A stretch of DNA of 53,104 nucleotides from assembly GCA_003278685.1 (NCBI GenBank), contig QCDS01000006.1, positions 1 through 53,104 of the forward strand, in the 5' to 3' direction. Every line of letters begins with the position of its first letter. Position 1 is the first letter of the stretch. The notes below the pieces were generated by a model that ran no database searches, was not told the DNA's origin, and saw nothing but the letters and a program-made list of their open reading frames with translations. Made by a program: the position numbers and the translations under genes. The stretch comes from Prochlorococcus sp. AG-355-K03 (GTDB taxonomy: Bacteria > Cyanobacteriota > Cyanobacteriia > PCC-6307 > Cyanobiaceae). This document shows positions 1 to 8,112 of the stretch, piece by piece.

Positions 1-2108
1 GCTGATTGGCCTGATAATGCTTCTATTCTTCTGACTCCAGCTGAGATTCCTTCCTCACTAATTATTTTGAAAGAACCTAATTCGGATGTAGTTTTAACAT
101 GTGTGCCACCACAAAGTTCCATGGAAACTCCTGGTACATTAACAACGCGCACTTCATCATCATATTTTTCTCCAAACATTGCGACTGCGCCCTTTTCAAG
201 AGCCTCACTCTTAGACATATTTTGTATTTCTAGGATATGATTTTCCATAATCCAAGAGTTCACTAAAGTCTCAATCTTAGAAATTTGATCTTTAGAAATA
301 GGATTAGAGGAATTAAAGTCAAATCGTAATTTATTAAAGGCTACTAATGAACCTTTTTGTCCAACACTTTCATTAACAACTGATTTAAGTGCAGATTGTA
401 ATAAATGAGTAGCTGTATGATTTGCAGCAGCCTTAGCTCTATTGGAGGAGCTAACATTAGTCTTAACTTTTTGTCCAATAGTTAATATTCCTTTTTTGAT
501 CGTTCCATAATGTAAAAAAACATTTTTCTTTCGCACAACATTATCAACCAAGACCTCTACATCTTTTGAAAATATCGTTCCAATATCACCAACTTGCCCG
601 CCAGATTCTCCATAAAAAGTTGTCTGATCAAGAACAACTAAAACTTTCTGCCCTTCACTTGCTTGATTAACTAATGTTGAATTAAAGAATATACCCTTTA
701 TTTCAGCTTCCGAAAGAAGTGAATTATAACCATTAAAAACGGTTTTGTTAAAAAGATCTATTTCTCGCTCTAATGATCCCTCTAATGTCAAATCAATATT
801 ACTCGAAGCAGCTTTAGCTCTCTCTTTTTGTGCATCCATTTCTTCTTCAAAACCCTTTATATCTACACTGATACTATTTTCTTCAGCAATTTCTACAGTA
901 AGTTCTAGAGGAAATCCATAAGTATCATAAAGTTCAAAAGCTTTAAAACCAGAAATCAATTTCTGCCCTGAAGAAATTAACTCATCTAGCAATTTCTCTC
1001 CTCTTTCAAGAGTTTCCATAAATCTTATTTCTTCAAGTTTTATCTCATTCAAAATTAAATCATTATTATTTTTTAAATCAGAATAGTTATTTTGCATTAA
1101 ATTGATACCGACAGTAGCAATATGAGGCAAAAATTCATTTGTTATCCCTAATAATCTGCCATGTCTGACCATTCTTCTAATAAGTCTTCTTAATATATAT
1201 CCCCTGCCGAGATTACTTGCTGCTACTCCATCAGAGATTAAATGAATGACAGCTCTTGTATGATCACCAATGATTTTTAAAGAAATTTTGTTTTTATCAT
1301 CTGAAGAAAAATAATCAATATTTGCAATCTCACAAATTTTTTGAATAATAGGAAAAATTAAATCTGTCTCATAATTATTTTTCTTTTTTTGTAGTATTTG
1401 AGCCATCCTTTCAAGACCCATTCCTGTATCAATATTTTTAAATTTTAAATCTGTCAATTTTCCATTAGGATCACGATTATATTGCATAAAAACAAGATTA
1501 TAAAATTCAATAAAACGCTCTCCATCTTCTAAATCAATATTCTGCAGACCCTTTTCAGGATGAAAATCATAATAAAGTTCTGAACAAGGTCCACATGGAC
1601 CTGTTTTGCCAGATGACCAAAAATTATCTTCCTCTCCTAGTTTCACTATCCTATCTGGATGAATACCAATTTCATCTCTCCAAATTTTTGCAGACTCTTC
1701 GTCTTCGTGAAAAACACTCACAATTATATTTTCAACAGAAAGTTGATAAATATTAGTAACTAATTCCCAAGCCCATTGAATAGCTTCTCGTTTAAAATAA
1801 TCTCCAAAAGAGAAATTACCAAGCATTTCAAAAAAAGTGTGGTGTCTAGCTGTAACTCCAACGTTTTCTATATCGTTTGTTCTGATGCACTTTTGGCTAG
1901 ATGTAGCCCTTTTTGATGGTCTTTCTTTTAAACCTAAAAAAACTGGTTTAAAAGGTAGCATTCCAGCAATCGTTAGCATAACTGTAGGGTCATCTGGAAT
2001 CAAAGATGCACTTGGAATGATTTTATGTAATTTTTCACTGTAAAATTTTAAAAAAGCATTTCTTATCTCATCTCCGGTAACTATTTTTTTAATTAGTTGA
2101 GATGTCAT
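1..2108 (-). CDS. alaS: Alanyl-tRNA synthetase, C-terminus cut off by window edge
   Basis: Charges tRNA-Ala with alanine in the cytoplasm and hydrolyses mischarged Ser/Gly-tRNA. Reading leftward from the ATG at 2108-2106 gives [19 protein letters not shown], then the class II catalytic segment with [19 protein letters not shown]. The editing-domain motifs HTATHLL (about 390-420) and [10 protein letters not shown] (about 95-130) are also present. About 702 codons are visible; the family is normally near 880 residues, so only the C-terminal part is missing. The gene is divergent from flv3 across a 119-bp AT-rich gap, so both promoters must lie there. No frameshift or unusual residue was noticed. 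Identification is firm. Confidence 0.96.
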   Translation of the reverse strand, partial: MTSQLIKKIVTGDEIRNAFLKFYSEKLHKIIPSASLIPDDPTVMLTIAGMLPFKPVFLGLKERPSKRATSSQKCIRTNDIENVGVTARHHTFFEMLGNFSFGDYFKREAIQWAWELVTNIYQLSVENIIVSVFHEDEESAKIWRDEIGIHPDRIVKLGEEDNFWSSGKTGPCGPCSELYYDFHPEKGLQNIDLEDGERFIEFYNLVFMQYNRDPNGKLTDLKFKNIDTGMGLERMAQILQKKKNNYETDLIFPIIQKICEIANIDYFSSDDKNKISLKIIGDHTRAVIHLISDGVAASNLGRGYILRRLIRRMVRHGRLLGITNEFLPHIATVGINLMQNNYSDLKNNNDLILNEIKLEEIRFMETLERGEKLLDELISSGQKLISGFKAFELYDTYGFPLELTVEIAEENSISVDIKGFEEEMDAQKERAKAASSNIDLTLEGSLEREIDLFNKTVFNGYNSLLSEAEIKGIFFNSTLVNQASEGQKVLVVLDQTTFYGESGGQVGDIGTIFSKDVEVLVDNVVRKKNVFLHYGTIKKGILTIGQKVKTNVSSSNRAKAAANHTATHLLQSALKSVVNESVGQKGSLVAFNKLRFDFNSSNPISKDQISKIETLVNSWIMENHILEIQNMSKSEALEKGAVAMFGEKYDDEVRVVNVPGVSMELCGGTHVKTTSELGSFKIISEEGISAGVRRIEALSGQS

Positions 2109-2227
2109 TTATCCAGAATAAGAAGATTAAAAATTAAAGAAAAGCGTAATTTCGGTTATTTCGCAAAAATAATCACGCGAATTTATATTCTATATAACTA
2201 AAGTTAATTTATAAAGCTAATTATTCT

Positions 2228-4003
2228 ATGATAGCCTCTGCCCAAACAAGTAATTCTAAATTGGCACAAACTAATAACAATTTAACAGTTCAATCTCAAA
2301 ATTTTGCTGATGATTCTTGTGCCATAAGATCTTTGGATTGGGATCGCAGTAGATTTGATATTGAATTCGGTTTAAGAAATGGAACTACTTACAATAGTTT
2401 TATTATTAAAGGTGAGAAACTAGCAATTATTGATACTAGTCACGCAAAGTTCGAAGAATTATGGTTTGAAGAATTACTGAAAAAGGTAAATCCGCAAGAA
2501 GTTGATTATTTAATTACAAGCCATACAGAGCCTGATCATTCTGGACTTATAGGTAATCTTTTAGAATTAAACCAAAATATCACAGTAGTTGGATCAAAAT
2601 TAGCCCTTAAATTTATTGAAGATCAAATACATATTCCCTTTAAGCGTTTAGAGGTTAAGAGTGGAGAGTTTTTAAATCTAGGAACTAATCCTAATAGCGG
2701 TTTAGAACATAATATTGAATTTATAAGTGCACCAAATTTACATTGGCCAGATACCATATTTTCATATGATCACAGCACACATGTTCTCTATACATGCGAT
2801 GCATTTGGACTCCATTTTTGTTCTGACGAATTTTTTGACACTGATCAAAAAGAAATATACGATGATTTCCGTTTTTATTACGATTGCCTTATGGGTCCAA
2901 ACGCTAGAAGCGTTATACAGGCAATTAAAAGAATAGATAAGCTACCTGAATTAAAAACATTAGCTGTTGGTCATGGGCCTTTACTCCATAATCAGGTTAA
3001 TTTTTGGAAAGGAAAATATCTAGAATGGAGTAGCAATAAAAGCAAAGGTAATGATTTTGTGTCAGTCTGCTACATAAGCGACTATGGTTATTGTGATCGA
3101 CTAAGCCAAGCTATATCTCATGGCATAAGTAAAGCAGATGCACAGGTTCAATTAATTGATTTAAGATCATCTGACCCGCAAGAATTAACAAGTTTAATTT
3201 CCGAATCAAAAGCAGTAGTCATTCCAACATGGCCAGTAGACTCAGATAATGAATTAAAAGAATCTCTCGGTACTTTATTTGCAGCACTAAAACCAAAACA
3301 ATTTACTGCTGTCTATGATGCATTTGGTGGAAATGATGAACCAATAGATTCGTTAGCAAATAAATTAAGAGAACTTGGTCAAAAAGAAGCTTTATCCCCT
3401 TTAAGAGTTAAAAATATTCCAGATCCCATTGTTTATCAACAATTTGAAGAAGCTGGAACTGATTTGGGTCAATTGATCAATAAAAAGAAGAATATTGCCT
3501 CTATGAAGAGCCTTGATTCAAATTTAGATAAAGCGTTAGGGAGATTAAGTGGAGGATTATATGTAGTTACAGCGAGCCAAGGCGAAGGTTCGACATTTAG
3601 ACAAAGTGCAATGGTCGCAAGTTGGGTTAGCCAAGCAAGCTTTTCTCCACCAGGTATTACAGTTGCAGTAGCAAAAGATAGAGCTATTGAATCATATATG
3701 CAAGTTGGGAAAGGTTTTGTTGTGAATATCTTGAGAGAAGATAACTATCAAAAAATGTTCAGACACTTTTTAAAAAGATTTGCCCCTGGAGCTGATAGAT
3801 TTGCAGATGTAGATGTAATTAGCAACATCGCTGAAGGAGGACCAGTTCTCTCAGATTCACTCGCCTTTTTAGATTGTAAAGTTAGTTCCAGACTGGAGAC
3901 TCCAGATCATTGGATAATTTACGGAATTGTTGAAAATGGTAATGTTTCTGACTTATCATGCAAGACAGCAGTTCATCACAGAAAAGTTGCTAATCACTAT
4001 TGA
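2228..4003 (+). CDS. flv3: Flavodiiron protein, Flv3 type (canonical diiron ligands)
   Basis: Cyanobacterial class flavodiiron protein, 591 aa. With Flv1 it reduces O2 to water with electrons from the photosynthetic chain (Mehler-like reaction). Domain order: metallo-beta-lactamase-like diiron domain (about 35-265), flavodoxin-like domain (about 277-415), and the C-terminal flavin reductase-like domain of the cyanobacterial class (about 440-591). The diiron ligands H99, E101, D103, H104, H172, D191 and H249 are all present. In contrast, the FMN phosphate loop reads ISDYGYCD instead of the usual SxYGxT, and a second loop reads WPVDSDN. The ligand set distinguishes it from the flv1 product at 5747. 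ATG start; the next complete gene of the pair lies 1.7 kb downstream, an unusually wide gap for this genome. Confidence 0.93.
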   Translation: MIASAQTSNSKLAQTNNNLTVQSQNFADDSCAIRSLDWDRSRFDIEFGLRNGTTYNSFIIKGEKLAIIDTSHAKFEELWFEELLKKVNPQEVDYLITSHTEPDHSGLIGNLLELNQNITVVGSKLALKFIEDQIHIPFKRLEVKSGEFLNLGTNPNSGLEHNIEFISAPNLHWPDTIFSYDHSTHVLYTCDAFGLHFCSDEFFDTDQKEIYDDFRFYYDCLMGPNARSVIQAIKRIDKLPELKTLAVGHGPLLHNQVNFWKGKYLEWSSNKSKGNDFVSVCYISDYGYCDRLSQAISHGISKADAQVQLIDLRSSDPQELTSLISESKAVVIPTWPVDSDNELKESLGTLFAALKPKQFTAVYDAFGGNDEPIDSLANKLRELGQKEALSPLRVKNIPDPIVYQQFEEAGTDLGQLINKKKNIASMKSLDSNLDKALGRLSGGLYVVTASQGEGSTFRQSAMVASWVSQASFSPPGITVAVAKDRAIESYMQVGKGFVVNILREDNYQKMFRHFLKRFAPGADRFADVDVISNIAEGGPVLSDSLAFLDCKVSSRLETPDHWIIYGIVENGNVSDLSCKTAVHHRKVANHY

Positions 4004-4170
4004 TTAGACTTTTCAATTAGAGTTTTAAGATCAATTGATATCACTAAACTCAAATAGCAAATATATATTTTTTATTTAGTTGAAAATAATAAATATTAAA
4101 GTTTTAACTAGATTTTTTTTGATTTATAGTTTAAAACTAGTTGAAAATCGATCCCTGCATATATCTATAA

Positions 4171-4200
4171 AATCCAAAATTTTATTGGATTCATTTTTTA
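4171..4200 (+). terminator. Hairpin plus T-tract downstream of flv3
   Basis: The perfect 7-bp inverted repeat AATCCAA / TTGGATT (4171-4177 and 4185-4191, 7-nt loop) is followed after two bases by a run of six T. This fits a weak, AT-rich intrinsic terminator about 170 bp after the flv3 stop. Between 4004 and 4281 I see no convincing gene; the only open frame there starts at TTG in very AT-rich DNA. Confidence 0.45.
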
Positions 4201-4281
4201 AAAGTATGTTTTACTTTATGCTCAGATATATTATTTTGACTACGTTTTTGACTGCCTTTTAATAGGTGCCTTAGAGTAGGA

Positions 4282-5176
4282 ATGAAAAATATTGAAAAAG
4301 TAAATCTATACGCAACTTAGATTTGGTGAAATATACAAAAGAAAAAAATTGCATGATCACTTCGGAGGTAACAGGCAATCAGGAATTTCTACTCCAGCGA
4401 ATTTACCAGTAATTTTTTTAATTAATAGTTCTGGAGGTGATGAAAATGGTTATTAAGATGGTTGGATGGAAGATAAGAAAAATTATTTATACAGTGGTGA
4501 AGGAAGATATGGCGATCAAAAATTAACAAGAGGTAATTTGCAAATATGTCAGCATGTTCAAAGGGGGAAAAGAATATATTTATTCGAGGAAACTACTGAT
4601 ACTTATATTAAATTAATTGGTGAATTTTATTTTATTGATTACAAAGAAAGTCAAGGTTTAGATTTCAATAATCAAAATAGATTAATTTATCAATTTATTC
4701 TCGGATTAAAACAACAAAAGGAAGTGTTACTAACTTCTTTAAAAGAACCTGCAGCAGTTGAAGCAAGATATAAAAAACCAAATACAACTGAACGAAAAGG
4801 TCTTGTAACTTCCCGAGTTGGTCAAGGTAGTTACAGGCGAGAACTTTTAAATAAGTTTCAGAATAAATGTGCTGTCACAGGTGCTGAGTTAAAAGAAATC
4901 CTGATTGCTAGTCATATTGTGCCTTGGAAGGACTCGAGTGATGAAGAAAGAAGAGATGTGAATAATGGGATTTTACTTTCTCCCACTTATGACGCCTTGT
5001 TTGATAAACATTTAATTAGTTTTGATGATTTAGGAAGTATTATTGTTTCTTCTAAAATAAAAAATTTAGTAAATGTCTTAGGAATTGATCCTAATGCCAA
5101 AGTCAAAGTTGATGATGAGATGAAAAATTATTTAAGCAGGCACCGCGAGCAATTTAGAGAAATCTTAGAGAATTAA
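4282..5176 (+). pseudogene. HNH_2-type restriction endonuclease homologue, interrupted by an in-frame stop
   Basis: The intact downstream frame starts at ATG 4466 (236 codons). Its N-terminal half carries YSGEGRYGDQKLTRGN and its C-terminal half the HNH region ASHIVPWKDSS...NNGILLSPTYDALFDKHLISF, typical of the COG3440/HNH_2 restriction endonucleases. The same frame upstream, 4322-4465, also encodes family-like sequence (FGEIYKRKKLHDHFGG, then RQSGISTP, then DENGY) followed by TAA at 4454-4456 and DGWMEDKK. The family usually has an acidic residue at that point, so GAA to TAA is the likely lesion. The upstream segment has no ATG in frame; ATG 4282 lies in another frame and would need a frameshift near 4318. 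No Shine-Dalgarno precedes 4466. A truncated but active product from 4466 cannot be excluded. Confidence 0.75.
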
Positions 5177-5185
5177 ACATTAAAT

Positions 5186-5209
5186 AAGAGGGCATTTGTT
5201 TGCCCTCTT
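5186..5209 (+). terminator. Strong hairpin just after the HNH reading frame
   Basis: The perfect 9-bp stem AAGAGGGCA / TGCCCTCTT with a 6-nt loop begins 10 bp after the HNH stop codon. It is unusually GC-rich for this genome. No long T-run follows, so it may be an intrinsic terminator ending in CTCTT, or the first helix of the structured region that continues to 5340. Confidence 0.5.
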
Positions 5210-5340
5210 CGAGTCGTATGCACCTCGCTGTCCACAAAGTCGATGAAGTGCTTTTGACTCCTGAATTATTTCTACTCCTAATGAATAGAAAATGATAGTC
5301 GTGACAACCACAAAGCACTAATACTCGGGTAGAAATACCC
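5210..5340 (+). ncRNA. Candidate structured RNA or leader with nested helices
   Basis: This gene-free stretch is visibly richer in G and C than neighbouring spacers and contains several mutually compatible inverted repeats. CGAGT (5210-5214) pairs with ACTCG (5323-5327), and inside it AGTGCTTT (5247-5254) pairs with AAAGCACT (5312-5319). Inside that, GACT (5256-5259) pairs with AGTC (5297-5300), and ATTATTTCTA (5265-5274) pairs with TAGAAAATGAT (5286-5296) with one bulge and one G-U pair. A separate 5-bp hairpin closed by a GAAA tetraloop, GGGTA-GAAA-TACCC, follows at 5327-5340. It ends 53 bp before a small ORF with a strong ribosome binding site, so it could be that gene's 5' leader or an independent small RNA. 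The strand is inferred from neighbouring genes. I do not recognise it as a named RNA. Confidence 0.45.
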
Positions 5341-5382
5341 TATGAATTTCAAGTAAAAAGGAGGACAATATAAGTGTAGATA

Positions 5383-5389
5383 CAGGAGG
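5383..5389 (+). promoter_or_regulatory. Strong Shine-Dalgarno for the 48-codon ORF
   Basis: CAGGAGG followed by TCTT and ATG (5394). It is close to a perfect anti-16S match, which is uncommon among the genes of this window, and it decides the start of the small ORF. A second AAAAGGAGG lies at 5356-5364, nine bases before a GTG that is immediately followed by TAG. Confidence 0.6.
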
Positions 5390-5393
5390 TCTT

Positions 5394-5540
5394 ATGAAAC
5401 TCATTACTCCTTTCACAATTCTCAATCAAAACTTCCATGAAATAGATTTGATTAGAGACGCAATGAAGAATAGAAAATTAGCAACAGAAAGATTGCATGA
5501 CGATTATAGAAAAATGTATAAATATCATCAATTTGCTTAG
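5394..5540 (+). CDS. Small protein of unknown function, 48 aa
   Basis: ATG to TAG, encoding MKLITPFTIL..., then a charged helical segment (HEIDLIRDAMKNRKLATERL) and ending KMYKYHQFA. The product is basic, has no membrane segment or signal peptide, and reads like a soluble amphipathic helix. Support for coding comes from a near-perfect Shine-Dalgarno four bases upstream, an ordinary amino acid composition in AT-rich DNA, and position between structured leader sequence and flv1. I do not recognise the family. It could be a small regulatory or accessory protein; no function is assigned. Confidence 0.6.
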   Translation: MKLITPFTILNQNFHEIDLIRDAMKNRKLATERLHDDYRKMYKYHQFA

Positions 5541-5564
5541 ATAACCAAAAAAGAAATCGCGTTA

Positions 5565-5746
5565 TAGTTGAAAACCCTATATTTAACAACTCATTAATGG
5601 TGCTGTTATAGGTATAATCGACAGATAAATAACGGTTTCACAAGAACTAAATGTTCTGGTCGATAGTTGAAAATCCGTTGAAAGTACATATGACACATCA
5701 CTGCGACTAATAAGTCGGAAACTATTACTACAAAATAAATTTTTAA
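5565..5746 (+). promoter_or_regulatory. flv1 upstream leader rich in inverted repeats
   Basis: About 200 bp of non-coding DNA before the flv1 ATG contains CCTATA / TATAGG (5576-5581, 5607-5612), ATCGAC / GTCGAT (5617-5622, 5659-5664) enclosing AGAAC / GTTCT (5643-5647, 5653-5657), and CGACT-AATA-AGTCG (5704-5717) 29 bp before the start codon. AACGG (5631-5635) and CCGTT (5675-5679) are also complementary and would cross the ATCGAC helix, which allows a pseudoknot or an alternative fold. AGTTG (5566-5570) with CAACT (5587-5591) similarly competes with CCTATA / TATAGG. This suggests a cis-acting leader or promoter region of flv1; no known riboswitch was recognised. Confidence 0.4.
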
Positions 5747-7549
5747 ATGTCAGATATTAATATAGGCTTAATTGCAGAAAATCAAAACTTAACAGAATTT
5801 GAAATTTCCGAAAATTTTTCATGTTTAAGATTCTTAGACCAAAATAAAGAAAGATTTGAACTTGAATTTAACCTTGAAAAAGGAACTTCTTTTAATACTT
5901 TTATCATTAGAAGTCATGAAGAACTTTTTATTATTCATCCTCCTGAGAAACAATATTTAAATTCATTTAATAAAGTAATTTCTAGGTTTTGCGATCAATT
6001 TAAATTAGATAAAATCAACTTCATTTCTGGTCATATTAATCCCCAAATTATTGAAACTATAAAAAAAATAAGTGCCCAATTTCAAAACACAACTATTACT
6101 TGCTCTAATCCAGGTTATAAACTTATTAGCGAACTTTGGAATCAAAGAAATCCTAACTTAGAAAACTTTATTGAAATTCAATTACCTGAAATAAACATAA
6201 TCAAAAAAGAACTTAATTTAGATTTAGATAACGTTTCATTAGAGTTAATTCCTATTCCAACAGCACGTTGGCCTGGTGGTCTGATAATTTATGAACGTAA
6301 TCAAGAAATACTTCTTAGTGAAAAAATTTTCTCTGCACACATTGCATCTAAATATTGGTCTGAAACAAATCGAGTTAGTACTGAAATTGATAGGAAACAT
6401 TTTTATGATTGCTTGATGGCACCAATGTCTAACCAAGTAGTATCAATAACTGAAAAAATTGCAGATTATGACATTAAAACTATTGCACCATTACATGGTC
6501 CCGCGATCGAATATAGCTTAAAAAGCTTTTTAAATGACTATATAAGATGGGGAGAGAATCTCTCAACAAATAATCCTAAGATCGCTCTGATATATGCAAG
6601 TGCATATGGAAATACAGCCTCAATAGGTGATGCATTGGCTAAAGGGATAAATAGAACCTCCGTAGAAGTTGAAAGTATTAATTGTGAATTTACACCTAAT
6701 GATGTACTTATAAAATCTATCCAAAATGCTGATGGATATTTAATAGGCTCACCCACATTAGGTGGTCACGCCCCAACTCCAATAGTTAGTGCATTAGGAA
6801 CATTATTAGCAGAGGGTAGTAGAGACAAGCCAGTGGGAATTTTTGGCAGTTTTGGCTGGAGCGGCGAAGCTATAGATTTACTTGAAACAAAATTAAAAGA
6901 CGGTGGTTTTAAGTTTAGTTTTGACCCTATAAGGATTAAATTCAGTCCAAATAAACCAAAAATTAAAGAGTTAGAAGAAATAGGAACTCACTTTGGAAGA
7001 AAAATTATAAAAAGAGCAAAGAAAAAACCTAGAAAATCAGATACTGGAATGATTACAAGCAAAACAGATCCAAAGCTACAAGCTCTTGGAAGAGTAATTG
7101 GTTCACTTTGTGTCCTGACAGCCTCTAAAGGCAAAGATGAGAATAATATTAAAGGAGCTATGCTTGCATCTTGGGTTAGTCAAGCAAGTTTTTCTCCTCC
7201 AGGGTTAAGTATTGCAGTAGCAAAAGATAGATCGGTAGAATCCCTTCTGCAAGTAGGAGATTCATTCGCATTAAATATTCTTAGTGAAAAAGAATTTAAA
7301 GAACCTTTGAAAAGATTTACAAAGCCCTTTGCACCCGGAGAAGATAGATTTGAAGGAATAAATATTGAATTAACTCCTAATGAACAGATAATCATTCCTG
7401 AATCACTCGCATGGTTAGATGCTTCTGTAAAAGAGAGAATGGAATGTGGAGATCATTGGGTAATTTACGCCGAAGTACTACACGGTAATATACTAAAATC
7501 CGATAGTCTAACGGCAGTTCATCACCGCAAAACAGGTGCAAACTATTAA
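5747..7549 (+). CDS. flv1: Flavodiiron protein, Flv1 type (diiron ligands substituted)
   Basis: 600 aa, with the same three domains as the product at 2228: lactamase-like (about 25-265), flavodoxin-like (about 278-420) and flavin reductase-like (about 450-600). The diiron site is degenerate: the canonical HxExDH reads HINPQI (H96, N98, Q100, I101), the next His is R174 and the bridging Asp is K193, with only the last His (H250) kept. The FMN loop SAYGNT (285-290) and the GSPTLGGHAP loop are intact. Known Flv1 proteins share such substitutions and work as heterodimers with Flv3 in O2 photoreduction. The next gene starts 17 bp downstream, so flv1 and the FMN reductase are probably cotranscribed. 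Confidence 0.93.
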   Translation: MSDINIGLIAENQNLTEFEISENFSCLRFLDQNKERFELEFNLEKGTSFNTFIIRSHEELFIIHPPEKQYLNSFNKVISRFCDQFKLDKINFISGHINPQIIETIKKISAQFQNTTITCSNPGYKLISELWNQRNPNLENFIEIQLPEINIIKKELNLDLDNVSLELIPIPTARWPGGLIIYERNQEILLSEKIFSAHIASKYWSETNRVSTEIDRKHFYDCLMAPMSNQVVSITEKIADYDIKTIAPLHGPAIEYSLKSFLNDYIRWGENLSTNNPKIALIYASAYGNTASIGDALAKGINRTSVEVESINCEFTPNDVLIKSIQNADGYLIGSPTLGGHAPTPIVSALGTLLAEGSRDKPVGIFGSFGWSGEAIDLLETKLKDGGFKFSFDPIRIKFSPNKPKIKELEEIGTHFGRKIIKRAKKKPRKSDTGMITSKTDPKLQALGRVIGSLCVLTASKGKDENNIKGAMLASWVSQASFSPPGLSIAVAKDRSVESLLQVGDSFALNILSEKEFKEPLKRFTKPFAPGEDRFEGINIELTPNEQIIIPESLAWLDASVKERMECGDHWVIYAEVLHGNILKSDSLTAVHHRKTGANY

Positions 7550-7566
7550 ATTTATTTATCTAATTT

Positions 7567-8091
7567 ATGACTGAAACAAAAGATCTAATAATCATTACGG
7601 CTAGTTGTGGTAAAAATCTAGAACTTTCTGAAAAATTTCTTGAAAAAAGTAATGAACTTAAAATAAGTTCTGAAATTTTAGATCTTACCACTCTTGATAT
7701 TCCACTATTTAATCCAAGAATTCACAGCAAAGAAAATATTCCAAATGAAATAAAAGAATTAAAAAAAAAGCTTTTCAAGATTGAAAAGTGGGTGATTTGC
7801 GCGCCTGAATATAATGGATCTATACCCCCCATTCTCTCCAACTTCATAGCATGGCTTTCTATTTCGGGAGATGACTTTAGAAATTTATTTAATGGTCAAC
7901 CGATTGCAATTGCAACATTTTCTGGTGGCATAGGGTTAGAACTGCTGACCTCATTACGCATTCAATTAGTGCATTTAGGAAGTCAAGTATTAGGAAGACA
8001 ACTTTTGTCCTCATATAGTAAACCTATAGATACAAAAACTATTGAAGATATTATTCAAAGACTTTTACAAATGAAAAAATTAAAAACATAA
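7567..8091 (+). CDS. NADPH-dependent FMN reductase family protein
   Basis: A 174-aa flavodoxin-like protein of the SsuE/ArsH/YieF class, expected to bind FMN and transfer hydride from NAD(P)H to flavin, quinone or other acceptors. The diagnostic loop APEYNGSIPP lies at residues 79-88, preceded by a beta strand (KWVICAP) and followed by the dimer-interface helix FIAWLS. A phosphate-binding segment near the N-terminus reads TASCGKNLE. It follows flv1 by 17 bp on the same strand, which suggests a shared transcript and a link to flavin or electron supply of the flavodiiron system; that link is inference. It converges with the PBP2 gene 21 bp beyond its stop. Confidence 0.85.
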   Translation: MTETKDLIIITASCGKNLELSEKFLEKSNELKISSEILDLTTLDIPLFNPRIHSKENIPNEIKELKKKLFKIEKWVICAPEYNGSIPPILSNFIAWLSISGDDFRNLFNGQPIAIATFSGGIGLELLTSLRIQLVHLGSQVLGRQLLSSYSKPIDTKTIEDIIQRLLQMKKLKT

Positions 8092-8112
8092 ACATTTAAA
8101 ACCTAATAAAAT

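Noticed and set aside
1837..2043. 68-codon frame opposite alaS
   Set aside because: Antisense to the conserved catalytic region of alaS; no independent evidence.
4080..4262. 60-codon hydrophobic frame after flv3
   Set aside because: TTG start, no ribosome binding site, extreme AT bias and a terminator-like hairpin inside it.
5210..5340. tRNA or tmRNA remnant
   Set aside because: No T-loop consensus (GGTTCGAATCC-like), no acceptor stem and no tag-peptide frame were found.
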